The notes under the pieces: generated by a model
What the model saw: only the letters and a program-made list of their open reading frames with translations
Told to the model about the DNA's origin: nothing
The model's database searches: none
Position numbers and translations under genes: made by a program
Part shown: piece after piece, positions 7,942 through 16,694 of the stretch
Layout: every line of letters begins with the position of its first letter
Numbering within the stretch: position 1 is the stretch's first letter
Assembly (NCBI RefSeq): GCF_009184395.1
Contig: NZ_WEIC01000001.1
Coordinates: 124,001 to 188,000, forward strand
From: Amylibacter sp. SFDW26
GTDB lineage: Bacteria > Pseudomonadota > Alphaproteobacteria > Rhodobacterales > Rhodobacteraceae
Reading direction: 5' to 3'
Length of the DNA: 64,000 nt

Positions 7942-9060
7942 ATGAAGAAACATATTGCAGTTATTGGCCGTGGATTGATTGGGTCCGCTGCAGCGCGTCA
8001 TTTAGCTTTGGCAGGACATCAAATTACATTGATTGGTCCAGCAGAGCCTGTGGATAAGGCTAATCATGATGGTGTTTTTGCGAGCCATTATGATGAGGGG
8101 CGTATCACGCGTGCTCTTGACCCTACACTTTTTTGGTCAGATGCAACTGTGGCATCTATTGCCCGATACGCTGATATCGAAATGGAAAGCGGTATGCCGT
8201 TTTTCACACAAAGTGGGGCAATGATTGCAGGGCCAATGGAGAGTTCTTTTATCAAAGGCGTTGCAAGTGTCAGGGACGAACGTAATATAACAAGCGACCG
8301 ATACTCGGAAGCGGTATTAGCAGAAGCGTTCCCATATTTTAGCTTTGAGACTGGGACACAGGCATTTTATGAACCAACAATGGCTGGGCATATAAGTCCG
8401 CGTCGTTTAGTCGAAGCGCAAACCATCTGTGCACAAAAAACAGGAGCGGTTGTTGTGGATGCCATCGCGCTGGCGATTACAGAACAATCTTCAAACGTGT
8501 TAGTTTCAACAACCCGTGGAGAGGTTGAAGCGGATCAAGTCTTGGTCGCTGCTGGTGGGTTTGCAAATATGGTTTTGCCGACAGCCGTTCCAATCCAAGC
8601 TTATGCTAGAACAGTTACTTTCTTTGAGTTGTCTGCAAAAGAGGTTGAGCGATTAAAGCCTATGCCGTCTTTGGTTCTATGCCTGAAAGACGGCCGTGAT
8701 CCATATATTTTACCACCGATTAAGTATCCAAATGGAAAAACGTATTTGAAGATTGGCGGCGATCCGACTGATGTCGCGCTCAATAATGTTGATGAAATGA
8801 AAACATGGTTCAAAAGTGGTGGCACCCAAGCTGTAGCGGATCACTTAACCGGTATTGTGCAAGATTTTATCCCGGATTTTGATTTTAAGTCACGCCACCA
8901 CGAAGCTTGTATGACAACCTTTACAGCAGATGATCTACCGTTGATTTCCAGACAATCTGATCGATTAACTGTGGCTGTTGCAGGATGTGGTCGTGGTGCA
9001 AAATGTTCGGATGAGTTGGGACGAATTGGGGCTGAGCTAGCTTGTATTTCAGAACTATAA
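7942..9060 (+). CDS. FAD-dependent amine oxidase, sarcosine oxidase (MSOX)-like
   Basis: 372-aa DAO-superfamily flavoenzyme. The N-terminal dinucleotide motif is 'AVIGRGLIGSAAARHLALAGH'. 'SHYDEGRITRALDP' resembles the MSOX substrate/flavin loop, and 'YARTVTFFEL' the strand over the isoalloxazine ring. Cys323 in 'HHEACMTTFTADDLPLI' matches the position that carries covalent FAD in monomeric sarcosine oxidases. The C-terminal glycine-rich motif 'VAGCGRGAKCSDELG' is Cys-rich compared with relatives. It probably oxidises an N-methyl or secondary amino acid to imine plus H2O2; the exact substrate is not predictable. The next gene, 89 bp downstream on the same strand, is a DMSP lyase-type cupin. 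Confidence 0.8.
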   Translation: MKKHIAVIGRGLIGSAAARHLALAGHQITLIGPAEPVDKANHDGVFASHYDEGRITRALDPTLFWSDATVASIARYADIEMESGMPFFTQSGAMIAGPMESSFIKGVASVRDERNITSDRYSEAVLAEAFPYFSFETGTQAFYEPTMAGHISPRRLVEAQTICAQKTGAVVVDAIALAITEQSSNVLVSTTRGEVEADQVLVAAGGFANMVLPTAVPIQAYARTVTFFELSAKEVERLKPMPSLVLCLKDGRDPYILPPIKYPNGKTYLKIGGDPTDVALNNVDEMKTWFKSGGTQAVADHLTGIVQDFIPDFDFKSRHHEACMTTFTADDLPLISRQSDRLTVAVAGCGRGAKCSDELGRIGAELACISEL

Positions 9061-9149
9061 GCTAAGGTTACATAAGATTATTTTTTCTTTCTTGCATCAA
9101 AGGGGGCCGAAACTAAGGTGCCCCTAAATTTGATGAAGGCAGATAGCAA

Positions 9150-9791
9150 ATGATTGGTGATGTAGATTATAATGCGGCAACAATATTAAACCATTTAGCA
9201 GATGTTACTGCTGCACATATACGAAGACATTTGCAAACGACAAACCATAAGGTTTTAGCAGAGACTATGGCTGAAAATCTTGACCGAGTTTGTTATCAGA
9301 CACCAAAATTGGAGCATCACTGCCCTCGCATTGTACGCGGTTTGCGGCATGCACAAACGGTGTTTGCTTTACCTGTCGCACAGGGACACAAAAACTTAAC
9401 ACAATCAGCACTGGCTGCTTTTGCACATGTAAATTGGTCTGAGTATTATGCTGAAAATGATTGGACGCGACCTTTTCTTGCCGATTTTGCAAGCGGAGAA
9501 GGTATTGGCCCAAACGGCGTATTGCTTTGCGATGATCTTATTCTGGGCTTGTTTATATTAGGGCCTAATACGCTCTACCCATCCCATGCGCATCCAGCAG
9601 AAGAATTCTATATTGTTTTGTCAGGGGAAGCTAAATTTCAAGCTGGTGTTGACGGGCCATATACACAACGTTCATCTGGCGATCTCATAATTCACCGCGA
9701 AAATGAAGCGCATGCGATATGGACCAATGATAAACCACTTTTTGCCGTATATGGATGGATCGGAGCGATATCTGAACCGAGTTGGCATTAA
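9150..9791 (+). CDS. DMSP lyase family cupin (DddQ/DddL-like)
   Basis: 213-aa cupin of the dimethylsulfoniopropionate lyase family, which cleaves DMSP to dimethyl sulfide and acrylate. Seen: 'YPSHAHPAEEFYIVLSGEAK' with His148, Glu152 and Tyr154, and a second cupin motif with His188 in 'RENEAHAIWT'. The His-x3-Glu-x-Tyr spacing and the later His match the metal ligands and catalytic Tyr known from DddQ. The N-terminal 90 residues are helical, as in DddQ/DddL. Sequence alone does not decide between Q- and L-type. No acrylate-handling gene is adjacent. Start ATG 9150 has AAGG 9 bases upstream. Confidence 0.8.
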   Translation: MIGDVDYNAATILNHLADVTAAHIRRHLQTTNHKVLAETMAENLDRVCYQTPKLEHHCPRIVRGLRHAQTVFALPVAQGHKNLTQSALAAFAHVNWSEYYAENDWTRPFLADFASGEGIGPNGVLLCDDLILGLFILGPNTLYPSHAHPAEEFYIVLSGEAKFQAGVDGPYTQRSSGDLIIHRENEAHAIWTNDKPLFAVYGWIGAISEPSWH

Positions 9792-9867
9792 GCTCATAGA
9801 ACACTGATACTTTAGATAAAATACGGTTGTAGATCATAAACGTATCTTATTTGGGTGCAGTTGTTGT

Positions 9868-12402
9868 TTATTCCTGTCCACGCAGAATACGGGCTGGTCG
9901 TAGCATAAGTGGGCGCCATGCAAAGATCAGGCCCGTTATTAGTGTGATCGAAACACCTCCGATGATAATTGCGAAAGCGGATTGTGGTATGAACTGATAT
10001 TCAGTATCCATCACGAAAACCATAATGGCCCATCCTGCTATGACACCTGTCAGCAAAGCGACCCCGCCCGCTGCAATACCCAGAATGATTGATCGTAATG
10101 CAAAACTTGCAAGGATACGCTTTCGAGATGCGCCAAGTGTTTTAAGAACGGCTGCTTCAAATATACGTGCAGGTTCGCCTGAAGCGGCAGCGCCGATCAA
10201 GACAACAAACCCACTTAGCAGTGTAATCGCTGCGCCGTATGATGTGGCAGTTGCAATACCTTTAAGCGCGTCTGACACGCGCGCAATTGCATCTCGTACT
10301 CTGATTGCTGTTATGTTTGGATAATCACCCGCTATATTCCGCAAGAGTGCGGCTTCAGCCGCTTCTTGGGCATATACAGTTGCAATATTCGTATGTGGTG
10401 CACCTGCAAGAGCGGAGGGATTCAATGTCAGTACAAAATTGATACTGGCGTTTGAAAAATCGACACTGCGAAAGTTGGAAATCGTAGCCGTTATTTCGCG
10501 CCCAAGTATGTTGACTGTAAGTGTATCGCCAAGTTTTAAACCAATTTCCTGAGCTTCTTCTTCTGCGACACTGACAAGGGGTGGGCCTGTATAATCTTCT
10601 GGCCACCAATCACCCTTGATAACTTTAGAATTGCGCGGTGGTAGGGCTGAATATGTAATGCCACGATCCCCACGGATGACCCAATGATCACCAGCCACCT
10701 TGCGTGCATCTACGTTATTTATATGTGTTATTATACCTCGTAACATTGGGGCTGTGTCCACCCGCGAAACACGTGTGTCTTGTTTTATTCTGTCCGTAAA
10801 GGTTGATAGCTGATCGGGTTGTATATCTAAAAAGAAATAAGAAGGGGCGGTTTTTGGTAAATCTTGTACGATTGAATTACGTAAATTAGCATCAATTTGT
10901 CCAACTGAAGCTAAAACAGCTAACCCAAGTCCCAGAGACAGAACTACGGAGGTGGTCTCATTGCCCGTTCCTCCTATGGCACCTAACGCTAAACGTAATG
11001 CAGGATAGTTGCGGACAATTTTAGTGCGCGCTAAACGCGCGGAAATCCATCTGATGCCTATGGCTGACAAAACTAATGCACCTAATGCAATCAAAATTCC
11101 AGCAGCGGTCCAAAGCGCGAGCTTGGGAGAGCCTGAGTACCAGGCTGCAGATCCGACCAATGCTATTGTCAATATCAAAATCAACAGTAAAAATATGGCA
11201 CGGGGACTTCCAGTTAATTGGCCTGATGGGGCACGAAATAACGATGCAGCCCGTATTTTTTCTGCTTTTGAGAGTGGCCATAGCGTAAATATCAAGGCAG
11301 ATAAAACACCATAAAGAGCTGCTTCGGCCAATGCTGGAAGATGTAAACCAATAGCGACTGGGACAGGAAATGCGGCTTCAATTGCAGAGGATAAAACGAC
11401 TGGTAGAATTGCACCAAGCAGCAAGCCCAAAGTTATACCAATTAAGGCCATCACGCCGACTTGAATCAGATAAGTCAGAAAAATAGTCTTTCCATTTGCG
11501 CCAAGTGTTTTAAGAGTTGCTATGACAAATGTTTTTCGGTCGAGATAGGCGCGCACTGCAGCTGACACACCTATGCCACCAACTGCTAAGCCTGCTAATC
11601 CTACAAGCACTAAAAATGCCCCAATACGATCAACAAAACGTTGAACTCCTGGCGCAGACTTTCGTCTGTCATGCCAGCGTGCACCTTTGTTTTCAAAGCG
11701 TTCTTCTGCTTTTAAATTTAAGGTTTCTAAATCTGTTTCTGGCGGTATTTGCAGTCTGTATTTTGTTTCGAAAATGGACCCTGCTTCCAGTAAACCAGCC
11801 CCCTCCAAATCATCAAGAGAGACGATTGTTCTAGGGCCAAGCCCAAAACCCGCCCGGACATTGTCAGGTTCGCGGATTAAAGCTGCGGATAGATAAAATT
11901 CCTTTACCCCCAACCGAAAGGTATCGCCGATAGACAATCCTAAGCGATCTATCAAAATCTGCTGCATGACAGCACCTGGCGTAGAGTGATTTCCTGCCAA
12001 TGCATCAGTTAGCGACATATCTGGCTCTAACAGAACTTTTCCGTATAAAGGATAATTTGTATCTGTACCCTTTACCTGGGTTAATGCCCGTTCTGCTGTA
12101 TTATCATCGCCAACGACTGCCATAGATCGAAAATCAACAATTTCAGATGTTTTCGTACTGATCTGTGACATCCAAATACGTTCATCAGGTTCTGCAAAAC
12201 GGTAAGTAAATTCCAGTTCAGCATCGCCGCCAAGTATTACAGCGCCTTCGTTTAGCAATCCCTTTTCTATACTCATTTTTACCGAGCCGATGCCAGCAAT
12301 TGCACCAACACCTAAAGCGAGGCATGTGATAAATATCCAAAAGCCGCGAAGACCGCTGCGTAATTCACGAAGAGCAATGCGTAAAGCAACAGAAATATTC
12401 AT
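9868..12402 (-). CDS. FtsX-like ABC transporter permease (YbbP type)
   Basis: 844-aa inner-membrane permease with an N-terminal helix ('FWIFITCLALGVGAIAGIGS'), a large periplasmic domain, an FtsX core near residues 260-390, a second periplasmic domain and a second four-helix FtsX core at the C-terminus ending in 'AWRPLMLRPARILRGQE'. This double-core layout and length are those of YbbP. Its start overlaps the stop of the ATPase gene by 4 bp (ATGA), so the pair is one operon. The family moves lipophilic or envelope substrates or does mechanical work in the envelope; substrate unknown. The next gene upstream is a divergent TesA-like esterase, the same association as ybbA-ybbP/tesA in Escherichia coli. 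Confidence 0.9.
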   Translation of the reverse strand: MNISVALRIALRELRSGLRGFWIFITCLALGVGAIAGIGSVKMSIEKGLLNEGAVILGGDAELEFTYRFAEPDERIWMSQISTKTSEIVDFRSMAVVGDDNTAERALTQVKGTDTNYPLYGKVLLEPDMSLTDALAGNHSTPGAVMQQILIDRLGLSIGDTFRLGVKEFYLSAALIREPDNVRAGFGLGPRTIVSLDDLEGAGLLEAGSIFETKYRLQIPPETDLETLNLKAEERFENKGARWHDRRKSAPGVQRFVDRIGAFLVLVGLAGLAVGGIGVSAAVRAYLDRKTFVIATLKTLGANGKTIFLTYLIQVGVMALIGITLGLLLGAILPVVLSSAIEAAFPVPVAIGLHLPALAEAALYGVLSALIFTLWPLSKAEKIRAASLFRAPSGQLTGSPRAIFLLLILILTIALVGSAAWYSGSPKLALWTAAGILIALGALVLSAIGIRWISARLARTKIVRNYPALRLALGAIGGTGNETTSVVLSLGLGLAVLASVGQIDANLRNSIVQDLPKTAPSYFFLDIQPDQLSTFTDRIKQDTRVSRVDTAPMLRGIITHINNVDARKVAGDHWVIRGDRGITYSALPPRNSKVIKGDWWPEDYTGPPLVSVAEEEAQEIGLKLGDTLTVNILGREITATISNFRSVDFSNASINFVLTLNPSALAGAPHTNIATVYAQEAAEAALLRNIAGDYPNITAIRVRDAIARVSDALKGIATATSYGAAITLLSGFVVLIGAAASGEPARIFEAAVLKTLGASRKRILASFALRSIILGIAAGGVALLTGVIAGWAIMVFVMDTEYQFIPQSAFAIIIGGVSITLITGLIFAWRPLMLRPARILRGQE

Positions 12403-13103
12403 TCTGCGGCTCTTTGAGCTTCAATCATATTGATACGCCCATCGGCGAGTTGTACGGTGCGGTCACAGCTAGAAGCCAGTTCAGATGAGTGGGTAACAAG
12501 AACAATAGTTGTTCCGTATGTCTCGCGCAGCCCTAACAACAAGTCTATGATAACTTGCCCTGTGGCGCCGTCTAGGTTTCCAGTTGGTTCATCTGCAAGC
12601 AAAATGTCAGGTCGTGTAGCTGCCGCACGTGCAAGTGCGACACGCTGTTGTTCACCACCAGACATTTGTGATGGGTAATGGTCCAATCGTGTGTCTAGGC
12701 CGACAGCACAAAGCTCTGCCTCTGCCTGTTCAAAAGCATCTTTCACGCCTGCAAGCTCTAGGGGGATTGCAACATTTTCTAAAGCTGTCATGGTTGGAAT
12801 AAGGTGGAAAGATTGAAAGACAACCCCCATATGATTGAGGCGAAATTTAGCAAGGGCATCTTCGTTTAAAATTGATAAATTTTGCCCCAATGCATAGATT
12901 GTACCGCCCGTGGCCTGTTCAAGGCCACCCATTAACATAAGGAGCGATGATTTGCCTGAACCAGATGGCCCTACCAGCGCAAGAGTTTCACCTTGCGCAA
13001 CATCCAAAGTGATATTGTGTAAGATATCTATGGAGCCAGCATTACCAGACAATGTAAGGCATGCATCTTTTAGGGAGAGTATAGGATTGCCCAAGTTTTT
13101 CAT
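12399..13103 (-). CDS. ABC transporter ATP-binding protein (YbbA/LolD type)
   Basis: 234-aa ATPase partner of the FtsX-type permease. Walker A 'GPSGSGKSSLLMLMGGLE', Q-loop 'GVVFQSFHLIPTMTALEN', signature 'MSGGEQQRVALARA', Walker B 'ILLADEPTGNLD' and the switch His in 'VLVTHSSELA' are all present. It belongs to the MacB/LolD/YbbA branch that serves permeases of the FtsX fold. It overlaps the permease start by 4 bp. Only 19 bp separate its ATG from the ATG of the divergent esterase. Confidence 0.92.
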   Translation of the reverse strand: MKNLGNPILSLKDACLTLSGNAGSIDILHNITLDVAQGETLALVGPSGSGKSSLLMLMGGLEQATGGTIYALGQNLSILNEDALAKFRLNHMGVVFQSFHLIPTMTALENVAIPLELAGVKDAFEQAEAELCAVGLDTRLDHYPSQMSGGEQQRVALARAAATRPDILLADEPTGNLDGATGQVIIDLLLGLRETYGTTIVLVTHSSELASSCDRTVQLADGRINMIEAQRAAE

Positions 13104-13122
13104 CCTTAAGATTTATTCTATA

Positions 13123-13791
13123 ATGATATATTGTCTGCTGCGTGTATTGGGCAAGCAAACAATTGCGTTACTACTTATACTTTTTTCTTTAACCCCTGCA
13201 TATGCAGGTTCTGTCGTTATTGCTGCACTGGGTGATAGTCTGACGCAAGGTTACGGTTTGCCACGCGAAAACGGGTTTGTACCTCAACTAGAAACATGGC
13301 TCCAAGATAAAGGCGAAGATGTTAGCGTTCTAAACGCAGGGGTTTCAGGTGATACGACGGCAGGAGGGCTATCACGCATAGCTTGGACGTTAACACCTGA
13401 AGTGGATGCTTTAATCGTAAACCTAGGTGGAAACGACCTGTTGCGTGGTATTGATCCTGTTTCAAGCAGATCAAACCTGGACAACATTCTGAAAGTAGCC
13501 ACAGAAAAGGAATTACCTGTGCTGGTCGTCGGCTTAGTTGCGCCTGGAAACTATGGGCCAGAATACAAGGATGCATTTGATCCTATTTACCAAGAGTTAA
13601 GCCTTAAATATGAAACGCTACTCTATAGGAACTTTTTCACTGCAATTATTGAAAGCAGTGGCGTTCAAAAACCACAGCATCAATTCATGCAAAGTGATGG
13701 TATTCATCCTAATGCTTTAGGTGTCAGCAGAGTGGTAAATGACATCGGCCCAATTGTGCGTAAGTTGGTTGAAAAAGCCCGAAAGAATTAA
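13123..13791 (+). CDS. Arylesterase / TesA-like SGNH hydrolase
   Basis: 222-aa periplasmic SGNH hydrolase related to thioesterase I/protease I/lysophospholipase L1 (TesA). The signal peptide spans about residues 1-28 (cleavage near AYA-G). Blocks seen: I 'IAALGDSLTQGYGLP', II 'VLNAGVSGDTTAGGLSR', III 'VNLGGNDLLRGIDP', V 'MQSDGIHPNALGV'. The four catalytic residues Ser, Gly, Asn and His, with the Asp, are intact. ATG 13123 directly precedes the signal peptide; longer frames upstream run through the opposite-strand ABC gene. Divergence from a ybbA-ybbP pair is conserved in many proteobacteria. Confidence 0.88.
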   Translation: MIYCLLRVLGKQTIALLLILFSLTPAYAGSVVIAALGDSLTQGYGLPRENGFVPQLETWLQDKGEDVSVLNAGVSGDTTAGGLSRIAWTLTPEVDALIVNLGGNDLLRGIDPVSSRSNLDNILKVATEKELPVLVVGLVAPGNYGPEYKDAFDPIYQELSLKYETLLYRNFFTAIIESSGVQKPQHQFMQSDGIHPNALGVSRVVNDIGPIVRKLVEKARKN

Positions 13792-13840
13792 GTGTGATTT
13801 TACACAAATCATTCGTGTAGCTGGTTATAAACGAGCTCGT

Positions 13841-13930
13841 GATGCCAATTTATTTCAAATAAGGCGTAAATTCCTGATACGGATCTTGTATAATAGTTAT
13901 ATGTGAACAGCCTAAAGAGGTATGATGATT
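13841..13930 (+). pseudogene. Decayed duplicate of tRNA-Gly and its leader
   Basis: The 35 bases at 13865-13899 match 14080-14114 (leader and first 21 bases of the intact tRNA-Gly) at 28 positions. Weaker matches extend left (GATGCCAA at 13841 versus GACGCCAA at 14054) and right (CAGCCT at 13908, GATGAT at 13924). The T-arm and the 3' acceptor strand are absent. It looks like a tandem duplicate, about 213 bp upstream of the intact gene, that has decayed. A 41-codon open frame at 13922-14047 begins in this remnant, but its ribosome spacing is poor and I do not call it. This accounts for the 302-bp stretch between the esterase and the tRNA. Confidence 0.55.
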
Positions 13931-14093
13931 ATCATGTCTTTTTTACAATGGGCAAAGTTACTTTGGGCAATCAAGAATTACTCCAAATACGAAAGTGAAA
14001 GATTGCTTGCACATTCAGTTGCCCAAATACAATTGATTTGTAACTAGCTTCTTGACGCCAAACTGTGATTCACATAGGACGTAAATTCCAGAC

Positions 14094-14167
<74 letters not shown>

Positions 14168-14242
14168 AAAATTCTTCCTCCCATGTAAACGTGCGTCAGT
14201 CTTGCTCTTGCTGTTCTGAAATCGAAGATATAACGGTGTTCC

Positions 14243-16027
14243 ATGGTAAAAAATATACAAAATCTTGCGGCGCCTGAAGAACGAGAAAAGTCTAAAAAAA
14301 TTGGACCGCTGCGCCAATTAGCACCCTATTTAATGCCATACCGCTTGCTGATGGGATTAGCCGTATTGGCCTTGGTGACGACTGCAAGCCTCTCCTTAAT
14401 ACTTCCTTTGGCTGTGCGCCGCGTAATCGATGGGTTTTCCGCTGAAGAAGCCAGTCATATGGATAAATATTTTGGTGCAGCGATTGGGATTGCTGGGCTT
14501 TTGGCGATTGGGACAGGGTTGCGTTATTACTTTGTAACGCGGTTGGGTGAACGTGTGGTCGCTGACATTCGTGTGGCTGTTTACGATAAAATGATTGGGA
14601 TGAGTCCGCAATTTTTTGAACGTGTTATGACAGGTGAAGTTCTGTCGCGGATTACAACGGATACAACTTTGATATTGTCTGTTATCGGCAGTTCTGTGTC
14701 CATCGCATTACGTAATGTTCTGATCTTTTTGGGCGGCATGATCTTAATGTTGCTCACGTCTCTTAAGTTAACAAGTTTGGTTTTACTTCTTGTGCCCGCT
14801 GTGGTCGTTCCGATCCTAGTTTTAGGGCGCCGCGTGCGCAGTCTTAGCCGGGAAAACCAAGACCGCATTGCGGAAAGTTCTGGCAACGCATCTGAAACGC
14901 TTTTGTCTGTTCAAACAGTACAGGCGTTTACACATGAAGCGCCAAGCCGTTTACGGTTCTTTGATCTGACAGAACAGGCATTTGAAACAGCGCGTAAGCG
15001 TATTAGTACACGCGCTTTAATGACCGTTATTGTTATCTTTCTGGTATTCACAGGCGTATTGGGCGTTTTATGGATGGGGGCACGTGATGTACGTGCAGAT
15101 GTAATGTCGCCAGGCGCTTTAGCACAATTTGTGATTTATGCCATCATGGTGGCGGGGTCTGTTGCAGCGCTTTCTGAGATTTGGGGCGAGTTACAACGGG
15201 CCGCAGGCGCTACAGAACGGTTGGTGGAATTGTTGACTGCCGAAGATACTGTAAATGATCCTGATGTCTCTGCCGAAATGGTATCTCCTGTTAAGGGTGA
15301 GTTACGCTTTGAAAATGTTAATTTCAGGTATCCATCAAGACCAAATATGCCTGCATTAGAGGATTTGAGTTTAACAGTGAATGCAGGGGAAACTATTGCA
15401 TTGGTTGGTCCGTCTGGGGCGGGTAAATCAACAGTGTTTCAAATGGTTCTACGCTTCTTTGATCCCATTTCCGGCGCCGTTATGTTTGATGGTGTGGACA
15501 TTAAAACTATTCAGCGCGATGTTTTTCGTAAAGAAATGGCCTATGTTCCACAAGATCCAGTGGTATTTGCTGCGACAGCTATGGAAAATATTCGGTTTGG
15601 TCGTCCATCCGCCACAGATACAGAAGTTTATGAGGCTGCCAAAGCGGCCGCAGCACATGAGTTTTTGATGAAGCTTCCTGATGGATACGAAAGCTTTGTA
15701 GGCGAACGTGGCGTTATGCTGTCTGGCGGTCAAAAACAACGTATTGCGATTGCGCGTGCGATATTGCGTGATGCACCTGTATTACTGTTGGATGAGGCGA
15801 CATCTGCTTTGGATGCAGAAAGCGAACAGGCTGTGCAAAAGGCTGTTGATGAGCTGTCTAAGGATCGAACAACTTTGATCGTGGCACATCGTTTGGCGAC
15901 TGTGAAGAAAGCAGACCGCATTATCGTCCTGGATGAAGGCAAGGTCGTTGCGCAAGGCACGCATGATGAATTGGTTGACCAAGATGGTCTATACGCACGT
16001 TTGGCAAAGCTGCAATTTACCCAATAA
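14243..16027 (+). CDS. ABC exporter half-transporter (MsbA/LmrA-like, subfamily B)
   Basis: 594-aa fusion of a six-helix transmembrane domain (residues about 25-320) and a nucleotide-binding domain (about 350-594). Seen: Walker A 'GPSGAGKSTVFQMVLRFFDP', Q-loop 'YVPQDPVVFAATAMENIRFG', signature 'LSGGQKQRIAIARAI', Walker B 'VLLLDEATSALD' and H-loop 'IVAHRLATVKKADRI'. It should act as a homodimer moving lipid or a hydrophobic compound out of the cytoplasm. Common in Rhodobacterales; substrate unknown. It stands alone 75 bp after tRNA-Gly. Confidence 0.9.
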   Translation: MVKNIQNLAAPEEREKSKKIGPLRQLAPYLMPYRLLMGLAVLALVTTASLSLILPLAVRRVIDGFSAEEASHMDKYFGAAIGIAGLLAIGTGLRYYFVTRLGERVVADIRVAVYDKMIGMSPQFFERVMTGEVLSRITTDTTLILSVIGSSVSIALRNVLIFLGGMILMLLTSLKLTSLVLLLVPAVVVPILVLGRRVRSLSRENQDRIAESSGNASETLLSVQTVQAFTHEAPSRLRFFDLTEQAFETARKRISTRALMTVIVIFLVFTGVLGVLWMGARDVRADVMSPGALAQFVIYAIMVAGSVAALSEIWGELQRAAGATERLVELLTAEDTVNDPDVSAEMVSPVKGELRFENVNFRYPSRPNMPALEDLSLTVNAGETIALVGPSGAGKSTVFQMVLRFFDPISGAVMFDGVDIKTIQRDVFRKEMAYVPQDPVVFAATAMENIRFGRPSATDTEVYEAAKAAAAHEFLMKLPDGYESFVGERGVMLSGGQKQRIAIARAILRDAPVLLLDEATSALDAESEQAVQKAVDELSKDRTTLIVAHRLATVKKADRIIVLDEGKVVAQGTHDELVDQDGLYARLAKLQFTQ

Positions 16028-16130
16028 GTTGTATTTTCTGCATTTATTTTCTTGCAAATGAGAGTGCGAGCCCCCAACTTTATAGCTGAGGCATAAAAAA
16101 TGTCTTGGGATATAGATTAGGAGAGTAATT

Positions 16131-16550
16131 ATGGGTCTATTAAGTTTTGTGAAAAACGCAGGGAAATCACTGTTTGGCGCGGCTGAAGCTGCAGAGCCAA
16201 ATGCTGATGCGTTGCAAAAAGAGATAGCAGATTTAGGTTTGGATGCGTCTGGTTTGGATATCAGCGTTGATGGCGACACAGTTACAGTCGGCGGCGAAGC
16301 GGTCAGCCAAGAGATGAAAGAAAAAGTCATTCTTGCTGTTGGTAATGTCGAAGGGGTTGCAGGTGTAGAAGACAACGCAGGTGGCGGCGGTACATTCCAC
16401 ACAGTTGCAAAAGGCGACACACTTTGGGCGATTTCTTCGAAAACATTGGGTGCAGGCAACCGTTACATGGAAATTTTTGAGGCAAATAAGCCAATGCTGT
16501 CTGACCCTGATAAAATTTATCCAGGACAAGTTTTGCGCATTCCGTCTTAA
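16131..16550 (+). CDS. kbp: BON-LysM protein (Kbp/YgaU family)
   Basis: 139-aa protein with an N-terminal helix, a BON domain (about residues 30-85, with 'DISVDGDTVTVGGEAVSQEMKEK') and a C-terminal LysM domain (about 88-138, 'HTVAKGDTLWAISSKTLGAG' to 'DKIYPGQVLRIPS'). This is the architecture and length of Kbp/YgaU, a potassium-binding protein in Escherichia coli. No signal peptide is visible, as in Kbp. ATG 16131 has a ribosome site (AGGAGAG). The gene is monocistronic with its own terminator. Confidence 0.88.
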   Translation: MGLLSFVKNAGKSLFGAAEAAEPNADALQKEIADLGLDASGLDISVDGDTVTVGGEAVSQEMKEKVILAVGNVEGVAGVEDNAGGGGTFHTVAKGDTLWAISSKTLGAGNRYMEIFEANKPMLSDPDKIYPGQVLRIPS

Positions 16551-16574
16551 TAATATTCACGTTTTTTAAAGAGA

Positions 16575-16599
16575 GGGCAGGTTTTTCTGCCCTTTTTTT
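16575..16599 (+). terminator. Rho-independent terminator of the BON-LysM gene
   Basis: Stem GGGCAG/CTGCCC with a 6-base loop followed by seven T, 24 bases after the stop. Confidence 0.9.
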
Positions 16600-16694
16600 G
16601 TTTTTGGACGTATCGTCATTCTTGCACACTACCCAATTCCCTCGCATGCTGTGTGAACGTGCTGCGTATGGGAGCGGTAGCACTGGGAGGAAAT

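Noticed and set aside
13922..14047. 41-codon open frame between the esterase and tRNA-Gly
   Set aside because: It begins in the decayed tRNA copy; the ribosome site is too close to the first ATG or too far from the third. No family is recognised.
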